From contig CAJYMH010000022.1 of assembly GCA_913776195.1 (NCBI GenBank), positions 1 through 38,045 on the forward strand: 38,045 nt of DNA, written 5' to 3'. Below are positions 7,705-16,206 of this stretch, piece by piece. A program made the position numbers and the translations under genes. The notes beneath the pieces were generated by a model. That model had not been told where the DNA came from, ran no database searches, and saw only the letters and a list, made by a program, of their open reading frames with translations. Source of the stretch: an uncultured Caulobacter sp. (GTDB lineage: Bacteria; Pseudomonadota; Alphaproteobacteria; Caulobacterales; Caulobacteraceae). Position 1 is the stretch's first letter, and each line of letters opens with the position of its first letter.

Positions 7705-8019
7705 ATGACCGTCGGGCGTTGGTACCTGGTTTCCGCGTTGGCTCCAGCAGGCGCCTTAATCGCCTATATGGCGTGGGTCGCCATGTGGATGGGGCTCGGA
7801 CGGCTGTTTGGGGGCGCTTTGCCGCCGTGGGCCGTGACCGTCAGTTTCTCCATCGCCATGGCGATCATGCCAGTGGGCCTCGTGCTGATGCACGTCCGGT
7901 GCAAGGGCATAGGCGTGCTGCATCGCTTCCTGGGTTCGGGGCTCTACCTCTTCGTCTTCTTTGCGCTCTGCTGGCTGGTCATGCTGCTCGCCTCGATGGG
8001 CGCGAGAGCGAATGCCTAA
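7705..8019 (+). CDS. Small integral membrane protein of unknown function
   Basis: 104 residues with three predicted membrane segments at about 8-30, 42-64 and 76-98. GGGGG lies 9 nt before the ATG, a reasonable ribosome site. I recognise no domain. It follows the TetR gene by 53 bp on the same strand and ends convergently with the radical SAM gene, sharing CTAA at 8016-8019. The shared stop and the hydrophobic periodicity support it as real; it may belong to the TetR transcript. Confidence 0.6.
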   Translation: MTVGRWYLVSALAPAGALIAYMAWVAMWMGLGRLFGGALPPWAVTVSFSIAMAIMPVGLVLMHVRCKGIGVLHRFLGSGLYLFVFFALCWLVMLLASMGARANA

Positions 8020-9113
8020 AACAAGCTCATCTGATCGCCCGCCTTGGGCGGCACGGCGAACTTCGTCACGTCCAGCGCGCCCCAGCGGCGGTCCAACCCC
8101 AGCCGCGCGGCGGCGAGCTTGAATCGACGGTTCATCACCTCGGCCACAGGTCCCTGGCCGGTCATCCGCTGGCCCCACTCGGCGTCATAGTCGAGGCCGC
8201 CGCGCATCTGGCGGACCAGGGACATGACCCGGCTGGCGCGATCGGGGTGGTCGGTGGCCAGCCATTCGCGGAACAGATCCTTGATCTCCCTCGGCAGGCG
8301 CAGGGCGACATAGCCGGCGCCGACGGCGCCCGCCTCGGCCGCCCTTTCCAGCACCGCCTCCATCTCGTGGTCGTTCAGACCAGGAATGGAGGGAGCAAAC
8401 ATGACGATGGTTGGTACGCCCGCCTCTGTCAGTTGGCGAATGGCGTCCAGACGGCGTTCCGGCGTCGCGGCGCGAGGCTCCATGCTGCGGGCCAGGCGGC
8501 GCTCCAGGGTGGTGATCGACACCGCCGCGTGGGCCAGGTTCGCCTTGCCCATCGGCCCCAGAATATCGAGGTCGCGGGTGATCAGTGCCGACTTGGTGAT
8601 GATCGAGAAGGGATGATTGAACCGCTGCAGCGTCTCCAGCACCGCGCGGGTGACCCGCATCCGCTTTTCCTGCGGCTGGTAGGGGTCGGTATCGCCGCCG
8701 ATATGGATGGGGCCTGGCTTGTAGGTCGGCTTGGACAATTCCTTGTCGAGCAACTTGCCGGCCACGGGCTTGAAATAGAGGCGGCTCTCGAAATCCAGGC
8801 CCGGCGACAGGCCCAGATAGGCGTGGGCTGGGCGGGCGTAGCAGTAGATGCAGCCGTGCTCGCACCCCCGATAAGGGTTGATGGAGCGGTCGAAATTGAT
8901 GTCCGGGCTGTCGTTGCGCGCGATGATCGTCTTGGACTTCATCGGCTGGATGGTGGTCGACAGCACGCGGGGCTTGTCGTCCTCGGCAGTCCAGCCGTCG
9001 TCGAACTCTTCGGACTTCAGAGTGTCGAACCGGCTGGTGACGTTGGAGCGGGCGCCCCGGCCCTTGATGTCGGTCTTGCCGTTCAGGCGCTGGAAGTTGA
9101 GAGGCGCGGCCAT
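8016..9113 (-). CDS. PA0069/Rv2578c-family radical SAM protein (SplB-like)
   Basis: 365 residues. The radical SAM [4Fe-4S] motif is Cys84, Cys88, Cys91 in RGCEHGCIYCYAR. It is followed by HIGGDTDPYQPQE and ITKSALITRDLDIL, characteristic of the SplB-related Rv2578c/PA0069 group, whose chemistry is not established; spore photoproduct lyase kinship suggests DNA repair, but this is inference. The C-terminus ends in QMSLF, which matches the consensus of DNA-polymerase sliding-clamp binding pentapeptides. No SAM-cluster residue is missing. It overlaps the convergent small membrane protein by 4 nt. Confidence 0.9.
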   Translation of the reverse strand: MAAPLNFQRLNGKTDIKGRGARSNVTSRFDTLKSEEFDDGWTAEDDKPRVLSTTIQPMKSKTIIARNDSPDINFDRSINPYRGCEHGCIYCYARPAHAYLGLSPGLDFESRLYFKPVAGKLLDKELSKPTYKPGPIHIGGDTDPYQPQEKRMRVTRAVLETLQRFNHPFSIITKSALITRDLDILGPMGKANLAHAAVSITTLERRLARSMEPRAATPERRLDAIRQLTEAGVPTIVMFAPSIPGLNDHEMEAVLERAAEAGAVGAGYVALRLPREIKDLFREWLATDHPDRASRVMSLVRQMRGGLDYDAEWGQRMTGQGPVAEVMNRRFKLAAARLGLDRRWGALDVTKFAVPPKAGDQMSLF

Positions 9114-9192
9114 GGGCGCATTCTAGCGCACGATGAGAACATAACAAGAACGATCCTTGACCGTTCGAAGCGGGCGGGCTTCATGGCCGGCG

Positions 9193-9612
9193 ATGCTGAG
9201 CGTGATCATTCCCACGAACGACGACCCCGCCGGGCTTGTCCGGACCTTAGCGGCCCTTGTGCCGATGGCGATGGACGGGTTCGTGAAGGAGGTGATCTTG
9301 GCCGCCCCCGCCAACCAGCCCTCTATCATCGAAATCGCGGAGGAGACCGGCGCCAAGATCGTCGAGAGATCGTTGCAGGACGCCTGCGCGACGGCGCGCC
9401 ATCCCTGGCTGCTGATCCTGGGGCCTGGAAAGGTCCTGCCAGCCGGATGGGAGGAGGAGGCCGCGCGCCACATCGCCCATCACGGGAGCAAGGCGGCGAC
9501 CTGGGGGAAGGCCGGTCTGTTCAGTCGCCCGAAGCTGGAGGACGGCTTACTGCTGCGAGCCGATCAGAATGCTGTCGATGCTCTGCGCGGCCGCCCACGG
9601 CGATTGAGCTGA
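9193..9612 (+). CDS. Short family-2 glycosyltransferase-like protein, catalytic motifs degenerate
   Basis: 139 residues. The start MLSVIIPTNDDPAGLVRTLAAL matches the beginning of short GT-A family 2 proteins, and LPAGWEEEAARHI matches their later region. However, where active relatives carry a DGGSxD nucleotide-binding motif this protein reads LAAPANQP, and where a HAD/DxD-like metal site is expected it reads LGPGKVL. Catalysis is therefore doubtful. The ATG at 9193 directly precedes the conserved start; an upstream TTG at 9157 is less likely. Its last 66 nt overlap the convergent lytic transglycosylase. It might be a pseudoenzyme or a decaying gene; the uninterrupted frame favours the former. 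Confidence 0.68.
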   Translation: MLSVIIPTNDDPAGLVRTLAALVPMAMDGFVKEVILAAPANQPSIIEIAEETGAKIVERSLQDACATARHPWLLILGPGKVLPAGWEEEAARHIAHHGSKAATWGKAGLFSRPKLEDGLLLRADQNAVDALRGRPRRLS

Positions 9613-10665
9613 GAACGACCATTTGTCGAGCGAGGCGTCGGCCAGCTTCTCGCCGCGCGCCAGGGCGTCGAGGGTATGGTTTTCGCCGCCCATCATCTTC
9701 CGGTAGGTCCAATAGTTGGCCATGACCTTCTCGACGTAGTTGCGGGTCTCCTGCGCCGGCAGGCTTTCGATCAGCAGCAGGCTATCGCAGTCGGCCCCCA
9801 GCTTCTCGGCGGCCCTCAGCAGCGTGCCCGGCCCACCGTTATAGGCGGCCACGGCGCGCAGCAGGTCGCGGTTCTGAAGCCCGCGATCCATCAGCCAGGT
9901 GAAATAGTCTTGCCCGACGCGCAGGTTGAAGGAAGGATCGAAAAGCGGGCTGTTGTCCGTCAGCAGCTTGTCGTCGCCGGCGGCGCGAGCCGCGGCGGCC
10001 GGCATCAGCTGCATCAGGCCCACGGCGCCCGCATGCGATACGGCCGCGGGGTTGAAACGGCTTTCCTGCTTCACCAGGGCGTAGACCATGGCGCGGTCGA
10101 TGGTGAAGCCGCCCGCAGGCTCCAGCGTCGGCATCTCGAAGCCGATAGGGGCCTTCAGGGCAGGACCGGAATAGGAAGCGCGGATCAATCGGGCGATGGG
10201 ATCGGCTTCCGCCGTCTGGGTCCCGCCCAGCGCTAACTGACGTTCGGCGATCATTCCGTAGAAGGTGTGCGGCGCGGCGGCGGCTAGCTGCAGGAACTCG
10301 ATCGCCTGGTCGTGGGAGCCGGCGGTGGTGGCCGAACGCGCGGCCCAGAAGGCGGCGGCGGCGCGCTGCCAGCCGTCCTGCTTGGGATCGCCGGCGACGG
10401 CCTGGAAGAAGGTCTGGGCTTCGCTCGGGCGGCCCATGCGGAAGGCGGAGAGACCGGCGATCCAGCGCTCGCCCGCCATGGCGGCAAGGGCGAAGGCGCG
10501 TTTGACGTCGCCGCCGTAATAGGCCTCGCGAGCCAGCTTGGCGCGATCGACCTTAACCGCTGCGGCGCGGCCCTTACGGGGGCGCGCCTCGGCGGAGACG
10601 TGAGTCAGGCTCAGGCTGAACACGGCGACGAAGGCCATGAACAGCATGCGCGCGGATCGCTTCAT
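9547..10665 (-). CDS. Lytic transglycosylase, SLT domain (periplasmic)
   Basis: 372 residues from ATG 10665, chosen because it begins a good signal peptide (MKRSARMLFMAFVAVFSLSL, cleaved near VSAEA); the frame extends upstream to 10758 without a signal. N-terminal helical, TPR/SEL1-like repeats (about 45-150) precede the lysozyme-like SLT domain: catalytic Glu201 in VKQESRFNP, GLMQLMPAAA, and AAYNGGPG. The enzyme cleaves peptidoglycan between MurNAc and GlcNAc to 1,6-anhydro ends. The layout resembles soluble Slt70-type proteins. A 67-bp gap separates it from the upstream uracil-DNA glycosylase gene on the same strand, so co-transcription is possible. Confidence 0.92.
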   Translation of the reverse strand: MKRSARMLFMAFVAVFSLSLTHVSAEARPRKGRAAAVKVDRAKLAREAYYGGDVKRAFALAAMAGERWIAGLSAFRMGRPSEAQTFFQAVAGDPKQDGWQRAAAAFWAARSATTAGSHDQAIEFLQLAAAAPHTFYGMIAERQLALGGTQTAEADPIARLIRASYSGPALKAPIGFEMPTLEPAGGFTIDRAMVYALVKQESRFNPAAVSHAGAVGLMQLMPAAAARAAGDDKLLTDNSPLFDPSFNLRVGQDYFTWLMDRGLQNRDLLRAVAAYNGGPGTLLRAAEKLGADCDSLLLIESLPAQETRNYVEKVMANYWTYRKMMGGENHTLDALARGEKLADASLDKWSFSAQSPWAAAQSIDSILIGSQQ

Positions 10666-10732
10666 GCCGTCTGTTCCCGCCCCATTCGCTTTTGCGATTC
10701 TGGTGCGGCCCTTTTCCGATGATGTCCTTTGA

Positions 10733-11548
10733 CTAGCCGGGCCGGCCGAGACGATCAAGCCGCTCTGAAAGCGTCAAAAGGTCCGTCCACGCCTTCTTCT
10801 TGGCTGCAGGCTGCCGCAACAGGAAGGCCGGGTGCAGGGTCGGCATGGCCGGCAGGGTCTCGCCGCCGGATTCTGGGGTCCATTCGAACCACCGCCCGCG
10901 CATCGACAGGATACCCTCATTAGTCTTGAGGATCGATTTGGCTGACGCCCCGCCGGCCAAAAGCAGCATTTTCGGCTTCAACAGGGCGACGGCGCGTTCC
11001 ACGAACGGCGCGCAGACGGCCTGCTCGGCCGGGCTTGGCGTGCGATTGCCCGGCGGACGCCAAAAGACCGTGTTGGTGATGAACACTCGGTCGGTCAGGC
11101 CGGCGGCGGCGATCATGCGGTCCAGCAGCTTGCCGGCTCGACCGACAAACGGCGCGCCTTCGCGATCCTCGTCCGCGCCCGGCGCCTCGCCGATGATCAT
11201 CAGGGGCGCCTCGGGATCGCCACGCGAGAACACCGCCTGGCGGGCCCCCTCCAGCTTCAGGGAGCAACCGTCGAAGACCTTGATCGCCTCGGCGAGTTCT
11301 TCGAGCGTGTTGGCCGCTGCAGCGGCCTGCTTTGCGGCGGCGATGCCGACGCCGGTCTGCGGCGCAGCCGAAACGCGGCCGGCCATCTGGATCGGCGGGG
11401 GAGGGGGCGGAGCCTGCCGCGCCTTGAGCAGCGCCGCGCCCTCGGCCATCCGGTCGATGGGCGCGTCGGCATAGGACGCCTCGACGCCCGCTTCGGCCCA
11501 GAAGGCGAGCAGGCTCTCGACGGCGCGCATGTCGGAGGCGGCGTGCAT
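10733..11548 (-). CDS. Family 4-like uracil-DNA glycosylase lacking two Fe-S cysteines
   Basis: Base-excision repair enzyme removing uracil from DNA. From ATG 11548 it has 271 residues; the open frame runs further upstream but that part is unlike the family. After a variable N-terminus and an APPPPPPIQ linker come motif [38 protein letters not shown], and motif B HPAFLLR. Classic family 4 enzymes hold a [4Fe-4S] cluster with four Cys; here only two Cys remain in the whole protein (FDGCSL and AVCAPF), the other positions being Phe and Trp (VFWRPP). Cluster loss is therefore likely, as in other alphaproteobacterial relatives I recall. Confidence 0.88.
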   Translation of the reverse strand: MHAASDMRAVESLLAFWAEAGVEASYADAPIDRMAEGAALLKARQAPPPPPPIQMAGRVSAAPQTGVGIAAAKQAAAAANTLEELAEAIKVFDGCSLKLEGARQAVFSRGDPEAPLMIIGEAPGADEDREGAPFVGRAGKLLDRMIAAAGLTDRVFITNTVFWRPPGNRTPSPAEQAVCAPFVERAVALLKPKMLLLAGGASAKSILKTNEGILSMRGRWFEWTPESGGETLPAMPTLHPAFLLRQPAAKKKAWTDLLTLSERLDRLGRPG

Positions 11549-11678
11549 TCTTCTCTGTGAGACCCGTCGCCGCCCGGGGTCAATAGGGAAGGCCTGGAGC
11601 AGACGTGCTGGCCGCTTAAGATCGGCTTTCGCGCTCCACACGCCTGTTAGAGAAGCTTTCGCAACTGCAGCAAAGGTC

Positions 11679-11714
11679 TTGACCGCCCTTGCGTCGCTTC
11701 CCGATAAGCGATTC
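11679..11714 (+). promoter_or_regulatory. Possible promoter of the ETF-QO gene with a GANTC site
   Basis: TTGACC at 11679-11684 and GATAAG at 11703-11708 are spaced 18 bp and could be -35 and -10 elements. GATTC at 11710-11714 immediately follows, a potential CcrM site. The assignment is by eye only. The remaining 11549-11678 holds nothing else I can name. Confidence 0.35.
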
Positions 11715-11763
11715 AAACAGACGTAAGCGGCGGGGGCACAGCCGCGGCGTTGAGGAGAGGGCC

Positions 11764-13434
11764 ATGTCGGAAACGATTGAACGCGAATCCATGGAGTACG
11801 ACGTCGTCATCGTCGGCGGCGGTCCCGCCGGTCTGGCGTCGGCGATCCGGCTCAAGCAGATGGCCGAGAAGGCCGGGACCGAGGTCTCGGTGGCGCTGGT
11901 GGAGAAGGGCTCCGAAGTCGGCGCCCACATCCTGTCGGGTGCGGTGATCGATCCCAAGGCGCTGAAGGAGCTGTTCCCGGACTGGAAGGAACGCGGCGCG
12001 CCCCTGGACACCCCCGTCACCAAAGACAAGTTCATCTTGCTGGGCGAGGCGGGCGAGGTGTCCCTGCCGATGTTCGCCATGCCGCCGTTCATGCACAACC
12101 ACGGCTGCTACATCGGCTCCCTGGCCAACCTGACCCGCTGGCTGGCCGAACAGGCTGAGGCCCTGGGCGTGGAAATCTATCCGGGCTTCGCCGCCTCGGA
12201 GCTGGTCTATCGCGACGATGGCTCGGTGAAGGGTGTCGTCGTCGGCGTAGTCGGCGTCGCCAAGGACGGCGAGCACAAGCCAGACTATCAGCCTGGCATG
12301 GAGCTGCATGGCAAGTACGTGTTCATCGCCGAGGGTGTTCGCGGCTCGCTGGCCAAGGTGCTGATCAATCAGTTCGAGCTGGACAAGGGCCGCTCGCCCC
12401 AAAAGTACGGCATCGGCATCAAGGAGCTGTGGCAGATCCCCGCCGATAAGCACCAGCCGGGCCTGGCGCAGCACACCACGGGGTGGCCGCTGGACGACAA
12501 GACCGGCGGCGGCAGCTTCATGTACCACTTCGGGGACAACTACGTGGCCATCGGTTACGTCGTGCACCTGAACTACAAGAACCCCTGGCTGTCGCCGTTC
12601 GACGAATTCCAGCGCTTCAAGCATCACCCGACCGTTCGCCAGCATCTGGAAGGCGGTCGCCGCATCGCCTATGGGGCGCGGGCCATCACCGAGGGCGGGT
12701 ACCAGTCAGTGCCGAAGCTCAGCTTCCCGGGCGGCGTGCTGATCGGCTGCTCGGCTGGCTTCGTGAACGTGCCCCGCATCAAGGGCAGCCACAACGCCAT
12801 GAAGACCGGCATGCTGGCCGCCGAGGAGGCGTTCGCCGCCCTGCAGGCCGGCCGCGCCGGCGACGAGCTGACCAGCTACCAGACCGCCTATGAAAAGTCG
12901 TGGGTGGCGAAGGAGCTGAAGACCGTCCGCAACGCCAAGCCGCTGCTGTCCAAGTACGGCACCTTCGTCGGCGGCGCGCTGGGCATGTTCGACATGTGGA
13001 CCAATCACCTGTTCGGCCTGTCGGTGTTCGGCACCATCAAGCACGACAAGACCGACGCAGCGTCCACCGGCCTGGCGAAGGACCACAAGCCGCTGGTCTA
13101 TCCAAAGCCCGACGGCGTGATCAGCTTCGACAAGCTGTCGTCGGTTTTCCTGTCGGCCACCAATCACGAGGAAGACCAGCCGGCCCACCTGAAGCTGAAG
13201 GATCCCTCGGTTCCGATCCAGGTGAACCTGCCCAAGTACGGCGAGCCGGCGCGCCTCTACTGCCCGGCCGGCGTGTACGAGGTGCTCTACAACGAGCAGG
13301 GGACCGATCCGCGCTTCCAGATCAACGCCCAGAACTGCGTCCACTGCAAAACCTGCGATATCAAGGACCCGTCGCAGAACATCGTTTGGACCACGCCCGA
13401 GGGCGGCGGGGGACCGAACTACCCCAATATGTGA
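11764..13434 (+). CDS. Electron transfer flavoprotein-ubiquinone oxidoreductase
   Basis: Inner-membrane-associated FAD and [4Fe-4S] enzyme passing electrons from ETF (fatty acid and amino acid oxidation) to ubiquinone. 556 residues from ATG 11764, preceded by GAGGAGAG; an in-frame ATG 75 nt upstream is not needed. FAD-binding VVIVGGGPAGLASAI at about 14-28; ubiquinone-side region with GCYIGSLANLTRWL; C-terminal ferredoxin-like cluster with Cys in CPAGVYEV and CVHCKTCDIKDPSQNI-W, exactly as in ETF-QO. Full family length. The etfAB genes are not nearby. Downstream TPR gene follows after 57 bp. Confidence 0.96.
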   Translation: MSETIERESMEYDVVIVGGGPAGLASAIRLKQMAEKAGTEVSVALVEKGSEVGAHILSGAVIDPKALKELFPDWKERGAPLDTPVTKDKFILLGEAGEVSLPMFAMPPFMHNHGCYIGSLANLTRWLAEQAEALGVEIYPGFAASELVYRDDGSVKGVVVGVVGVAKDGEHKPDYQPGMELHGKYVFIAEGVRGSLAKVLINQFELDKGRSPQKYGIGIKELWQIPADKHQPGLAQHTTGWPLDDKTGGGSFMYHFGDNYVAIGYVVHLNYKNPWLSPFDEFQRFKHHPTVRQHLEGGRRIAYGARAITEGGYQSVPKLSFPGGVLIGCSAGFVNVPRIKGSHNAMKTGMLAAEEAFAALQAGRAGDELTSYQTAYEKSWVAKELKTVRNAKPLLSKYGTFVGGALGMFDMWTNHLFGLSVFGTIKHDKTDAASTGLAKDHKPLVYPKPDGVISFDKLSSVFLSATNHEEDQPAHLKLKDPSVPIQVNLPKYGEPARLYCPAGVYEVLYNEQGTDPRFQINAQNCVHCKTCDIKDPSQNIVWTTPEGGGGPNYPNM

Positions 13435-13491
13435 GGCGCGACCGCACACCCTGCACTTGCGGCGACGCGGGAATGGGACAAGGTAGGAGGC

Positions 13492-15234
13492 ATGAAGTTG
13501 CTCCCCCGCCTTGTCGCCCTTGCTCCGCTTGTCTTCGCCGCCGCTTGCGCGGGAGCGCCCAAGGCGGCGCCTGAGGCGAACGCCTTCTCGGACTCGGACG
13601 TCATCGTCTCCAGCGTCGCGCGCAGCTCGACGCCCTATGGTCTGTTCCTGGCGGGGCAGGCGGCGATGAACGACGGCGACAGTCGTAAGGCCGCCGCACT
13701 GTTCGATCGCGCCGATCAACTTGGCGGGGACGCCGCTGTGAAGGATCGCGCCTTCACCGCCGCGCTGCTGGCTGGCGAAGTGCGCCGCGCCGCCGCCCTG
13801 GCGCCCACGGACGAGGCGAGCGAGAACCAGATGGCGTACCGCCTCGGCCAGTTGGTCGTGGCGGTCGAAGATCTGGCCTCGGGCCGCGCCAAGCAGGCGC
13901 AGGCGGCTCTGAGCGGCGGACGCATCACCTTCCCGCACGCGGGCGCGGCGGCGCTGCTGGCGCCCTGGGCGGCGGCGGCGGCGGGCGACAAGGAGGGGGC
14001 GGTCGTCCGGCCCGAAGTACGGGGCGACCGCGTGGTGCAGGTCTTCGGCCTTCTGGGGCAAGCCCACCTCTATGAACGCGCCGGCCGATTTGATGAGGCC
14101 GAGACTGACTTCAAGGCCCTGACTACGGATGCTCAGACGGGCACGCTGTTCAGCCTGGACTACGGCGGCTTCCTGGAGCGACGGGGCCGCAAGCTGGACG
14201 CCGCGTCGGTGTATAAGGAGGCGCTGGCCGTTCGCTCGAACGATGCGGGATTACGCGCGGCTTTAGCGCGTGTCGAAGCCGGAAAGTCCGCGCCGTCCGC
14301 GCCGACCCTGAAGCAGGGTGCGGCGCAGGCCCTGATCGCCGCCTCGGCCGTCTATATGGGCGAGCGTCAGCGTCAGATCGCTCTGGCCTATCTGCGCCTT
14401 GCGCTGCGCCTGGATGATCAACGCGACGAAGCCTGGGTGATGCTCGGTGATCTGCTCGGGGCGGCGGGCGACGTTGAGGCCGCGCGCGAGACCTATTTGC
14501 GTGTGACGACGAAGTCGCCGCTCTACGCTTCGGCCCGAGGCAAGTTGGCCTGGACCTACCAATCGGAAGGCGACAAGGAGACCGCCCTGCGCGTCGTGCG
14601 TGAGACGGCCCAGGCCGCGCCGCAAGATGCGGACCGCCAGATCGCCTGGGCCGAGTTGCTGCGCGCCAATGACCGCTGGGCGGAGTCCGTCGAGGTATTG
14701 AGCCCGGTGATCGCACGCCAGGGCGAGAACGTTGACTGGCGCCTGCTGTATATGCGCGGCGTCTCATACGAGCGCGCCGGGCGCTGGGCCGACGCCGAGA
14801 AGGATCTGGAGCGCGCCCTGGCCCAGCGGCCGGACGAGCCGGAACTGCTCAATTACCTGGGCTATTCTTGGATCGATCGCGGCGAGCGGCTCCCCGAAGC
14901 CATGGCCATGGTCAAGAAGGCCGTCGCGGTCAATCCGCGTTCCGGTGCCATGCTCGACAGCCTGGGCTGGGCGTACTACCGCATGGGTGACTACAAGACC
15001 GCCGTCGAGACGCTGGAGCGCGCGGTGGTGCTGGAGCCGGCCGATCCCGACGTGAACAACCATCTGGGCGACGCCTACTGGCGTGTCGGCCGCCGCACCG
15101 AAGCGAACTTCCAGTGGACGCGAGTCCTGTCGCTGGAGCCTAGCGATGTGCTGCGCGCCGAGGTCGATGCGAAATTGAAGAACGGTCTGGGCGCCAAGGG
15201 ACCGGCGACGTCCCCCTCCGTCGCCGAGCGCTAG
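13492..15234 (+). CDS. Large TPR-repeat protein, probable exported or lipoprotein
   Basis: 580 residues, preceded by TAGGAGGC. The N-terminus is hydrophobic and ends AAAC-AG near residue 20, a possible though imperfect lipobox. Numerous tetratricopeptide repeats fill the rest, clearest at the C-terminus: PELLNYLGYSWIDRGE, GAMLDSLGWAYYRMGDYKTA and PDVNNHLGDAYWRVGR. Such proteins scaffold protein complexes, in this case probably in the periplasm. The gene sits 10 bp before ispE, so the two are probably co-transcribed, an arrangement I recall from other Alphaproteobacteria. No specific partner can be named. Confidence 0.9.
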   Translation: MKLLPRLVALAPLVFAAACAGAPKAAPEANAFSDSDVIVSSVARSSTPYGLFLAGQAAMNDGDSRKAAALFDRADQLGGDAAVKDRAFTAALLAGEVRRAAALAPTDEASENQMAYRLGQLVVAVEDLASGRAKQAQAALSGGRITFPHAGAAALLAPWAAAAAGDKEGAVVRPEVRGDRVVQVFGLLGQAHLYERAGRFDEAETDFKALTTDAQTGTLFSLDYGGFLERRGRKLDAASVYKEALAVRSNDAGLRAALARVEAGKSAPSAPTLKQGAAQALIAASAVYMGERQRQIALAYLRLALRLDDQRDEAWVMLGDLLGAAGDVEAARETYLRVTTKSPLYASARGKLAWTYQSEGDKETALRVVRETAQAAPQDADRQIAWAELLRANDRWAESVEVLSPVIARQGENVDWRLLYMRGVSYERAGRWADAEKDLERALAQRPDEPELLNYLGYSWIDRGERLPEAMAMVKKAVAVNPRSGAMLDSLGWAYYRMGDYKTAVETLERAVVLEPADPDVNNHLGDAYWRVGRRTEANFQWTRVLSLEPSDVLRAEVDAKLKNGLGAKGPATSPSVAER

Positions 15235-15244
15235 GACTCTTTCG

Positions 15245-16126
15245 GTGAAACTGATCGATGGCAGGGCCGCCTTCGCTCCGGCCAAGGTGAACCTGTTCCT
15301 GCACGTGGGCGGGCCTGACGCCGGGGGCTATCACCCGGTCTGCAGCCTGATGGTCTTCGCCGATGTAGGCGACCGCATAACGGTGCAGCCGGCCGATGCT
15401 CTGGCGTTCGAGGTGACGGGCCCCTGCGCGGACGGCGTGCCGACCGACGATACGAACCTTGTCGTCAGAGCCGCCAATTCGGTGATCCGCCGCGCTGGCC
15501 GACCAACGCCGCCATTCCGCCTGATCCTTGAGAAGAACCTGCCGACCGCCGCTGGACTGGGGGGCGGGTCCAGCGATGCGGGTGCAGCCTTCCGTCTGCT
15601 GCGCGAGGCGCTGGGCTTGTCCCTGGCGGATGAGACGCTGGAGGCGCTGGCATCGGAGCTGGGCGCCGACGGCGCAGTCTGCCTGTGGGCCAGACCAGCG
15701 ATCGGGGAGGGGCGAGGAGAGGTTCTCAGCCCCGCGCCCGACTTGCCGCCGCTGCACGCCGTACTGGTGAACCCCGGCGCGCCTTCTCCCACCGGCGCTG
15801 TCTACAAGGCCTATGATGCGGCCGTATCGCCGTTCGGCGCCGACCGGCCGTCGCTGCCGGACGCGTTCGATAGCGTCGAGGAGGTCGCCGCGTACCTGAC
15901 CTTGACGCGCAACGACCTGGAGGCGCCCGCCGCGGCCATGACGCCGGTGATCGGCGAGGTGCTGGATCTGCTTCGCGACGAGCCGGAGGTGCTTCTGGCC
16001 CGCATGTCGGGCTCTGGCGCGACCTGTTTCGCCCTGTGCGCCGGCGACATTGAGGCCGAGGGTCTGGCCGAACGCCTTCTGGCCATGCGCCCAGGCTGGT
16101 GGGTCCGGGCCTGCCGTCTGGCTTGA
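15245..16126 (+). CDS. ispE: 4-diphosphocytidyl-2-C-methyl-D-erythritol kinase
   Basis: GHMP kinase that phosphorylates CDP-methylerythritol in the MEP isoprenoid pathway using ATP. 293 residues from a GTG at 15245 with AGGA 8 nt upstream; no in-frame ATG competes. Family motifs: PAKVNLFLHV (12-21, Lys14), the ATP-binding loop LPTAAGLGGGSSDAG (about 99-113), and MSGSGATCFAL near the C-terminus. The usual SELGADVPVC reads SELGADGAVC, a small variation. It follows the TPR gene by 10 bp and is closed by a hairpin at 16179-16199. Confidence 0.95.
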   Translation: MKLIDGRAAFAPAKVNLFLHVGGPDAGGYHPVCSLMVFADVGDRITVQPADALAFEVTGPCADGVPTDDTNLVVRAANSVIRRAGRPTPPFRLILEKNLPTAAGLGGGSSDAGAAFRLLREALGLSLADETLEALASELGADGAVCLWARPAIGEGRGEVLSPAPDLPPLHAVLVNPGAPSPTGAVYKAYDAAVSPFGADRPSLPDAFDSVEEVAAYLTLTRNDLEAPAAAMTPVIGEVLDLLRDEPEVLLARMSGSGATCFALCAGDIEAEGLAERLLAMRPGWWVRACRLA

Positions 16127-16178
16127 TCTAGACCCCAAAAAGAGATGGGGCGCGGAGGTCCCCCGACCGCCGCACCCC

Positions 16179-16199
16179 GGTTCCCCCAGGAACCTTTCT
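16179..16199 (+). terminator. Hairpin terminator after ispE
   Basis: GGTTCC (16179-16184) and GGAACC (16189-16194) form a perfect 6-bp stem with loop CCCA, followed by TTTCT. Oriented to stop the TPR-ispE transcript. The short stem and interrupted T-tract make it a moderate terminator; on the other strand it has no T-run. Confidence 0.5.
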
Positions 16200-16206
16200 C
16201 CGTCGC

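Noticed and set aside
7602..9725. 707-codon plus-strand frame across the small membrane protein and radical SAM genes
   Set aside because: It crosses several real genes on both strands and shows only Arg/Gly/His-rich shadow sequence.
12706..14067. 453-codon open frame antisense to ETF-QO and the TPR gene
   Set aside because: Spans two genuine genes and shows no motif.
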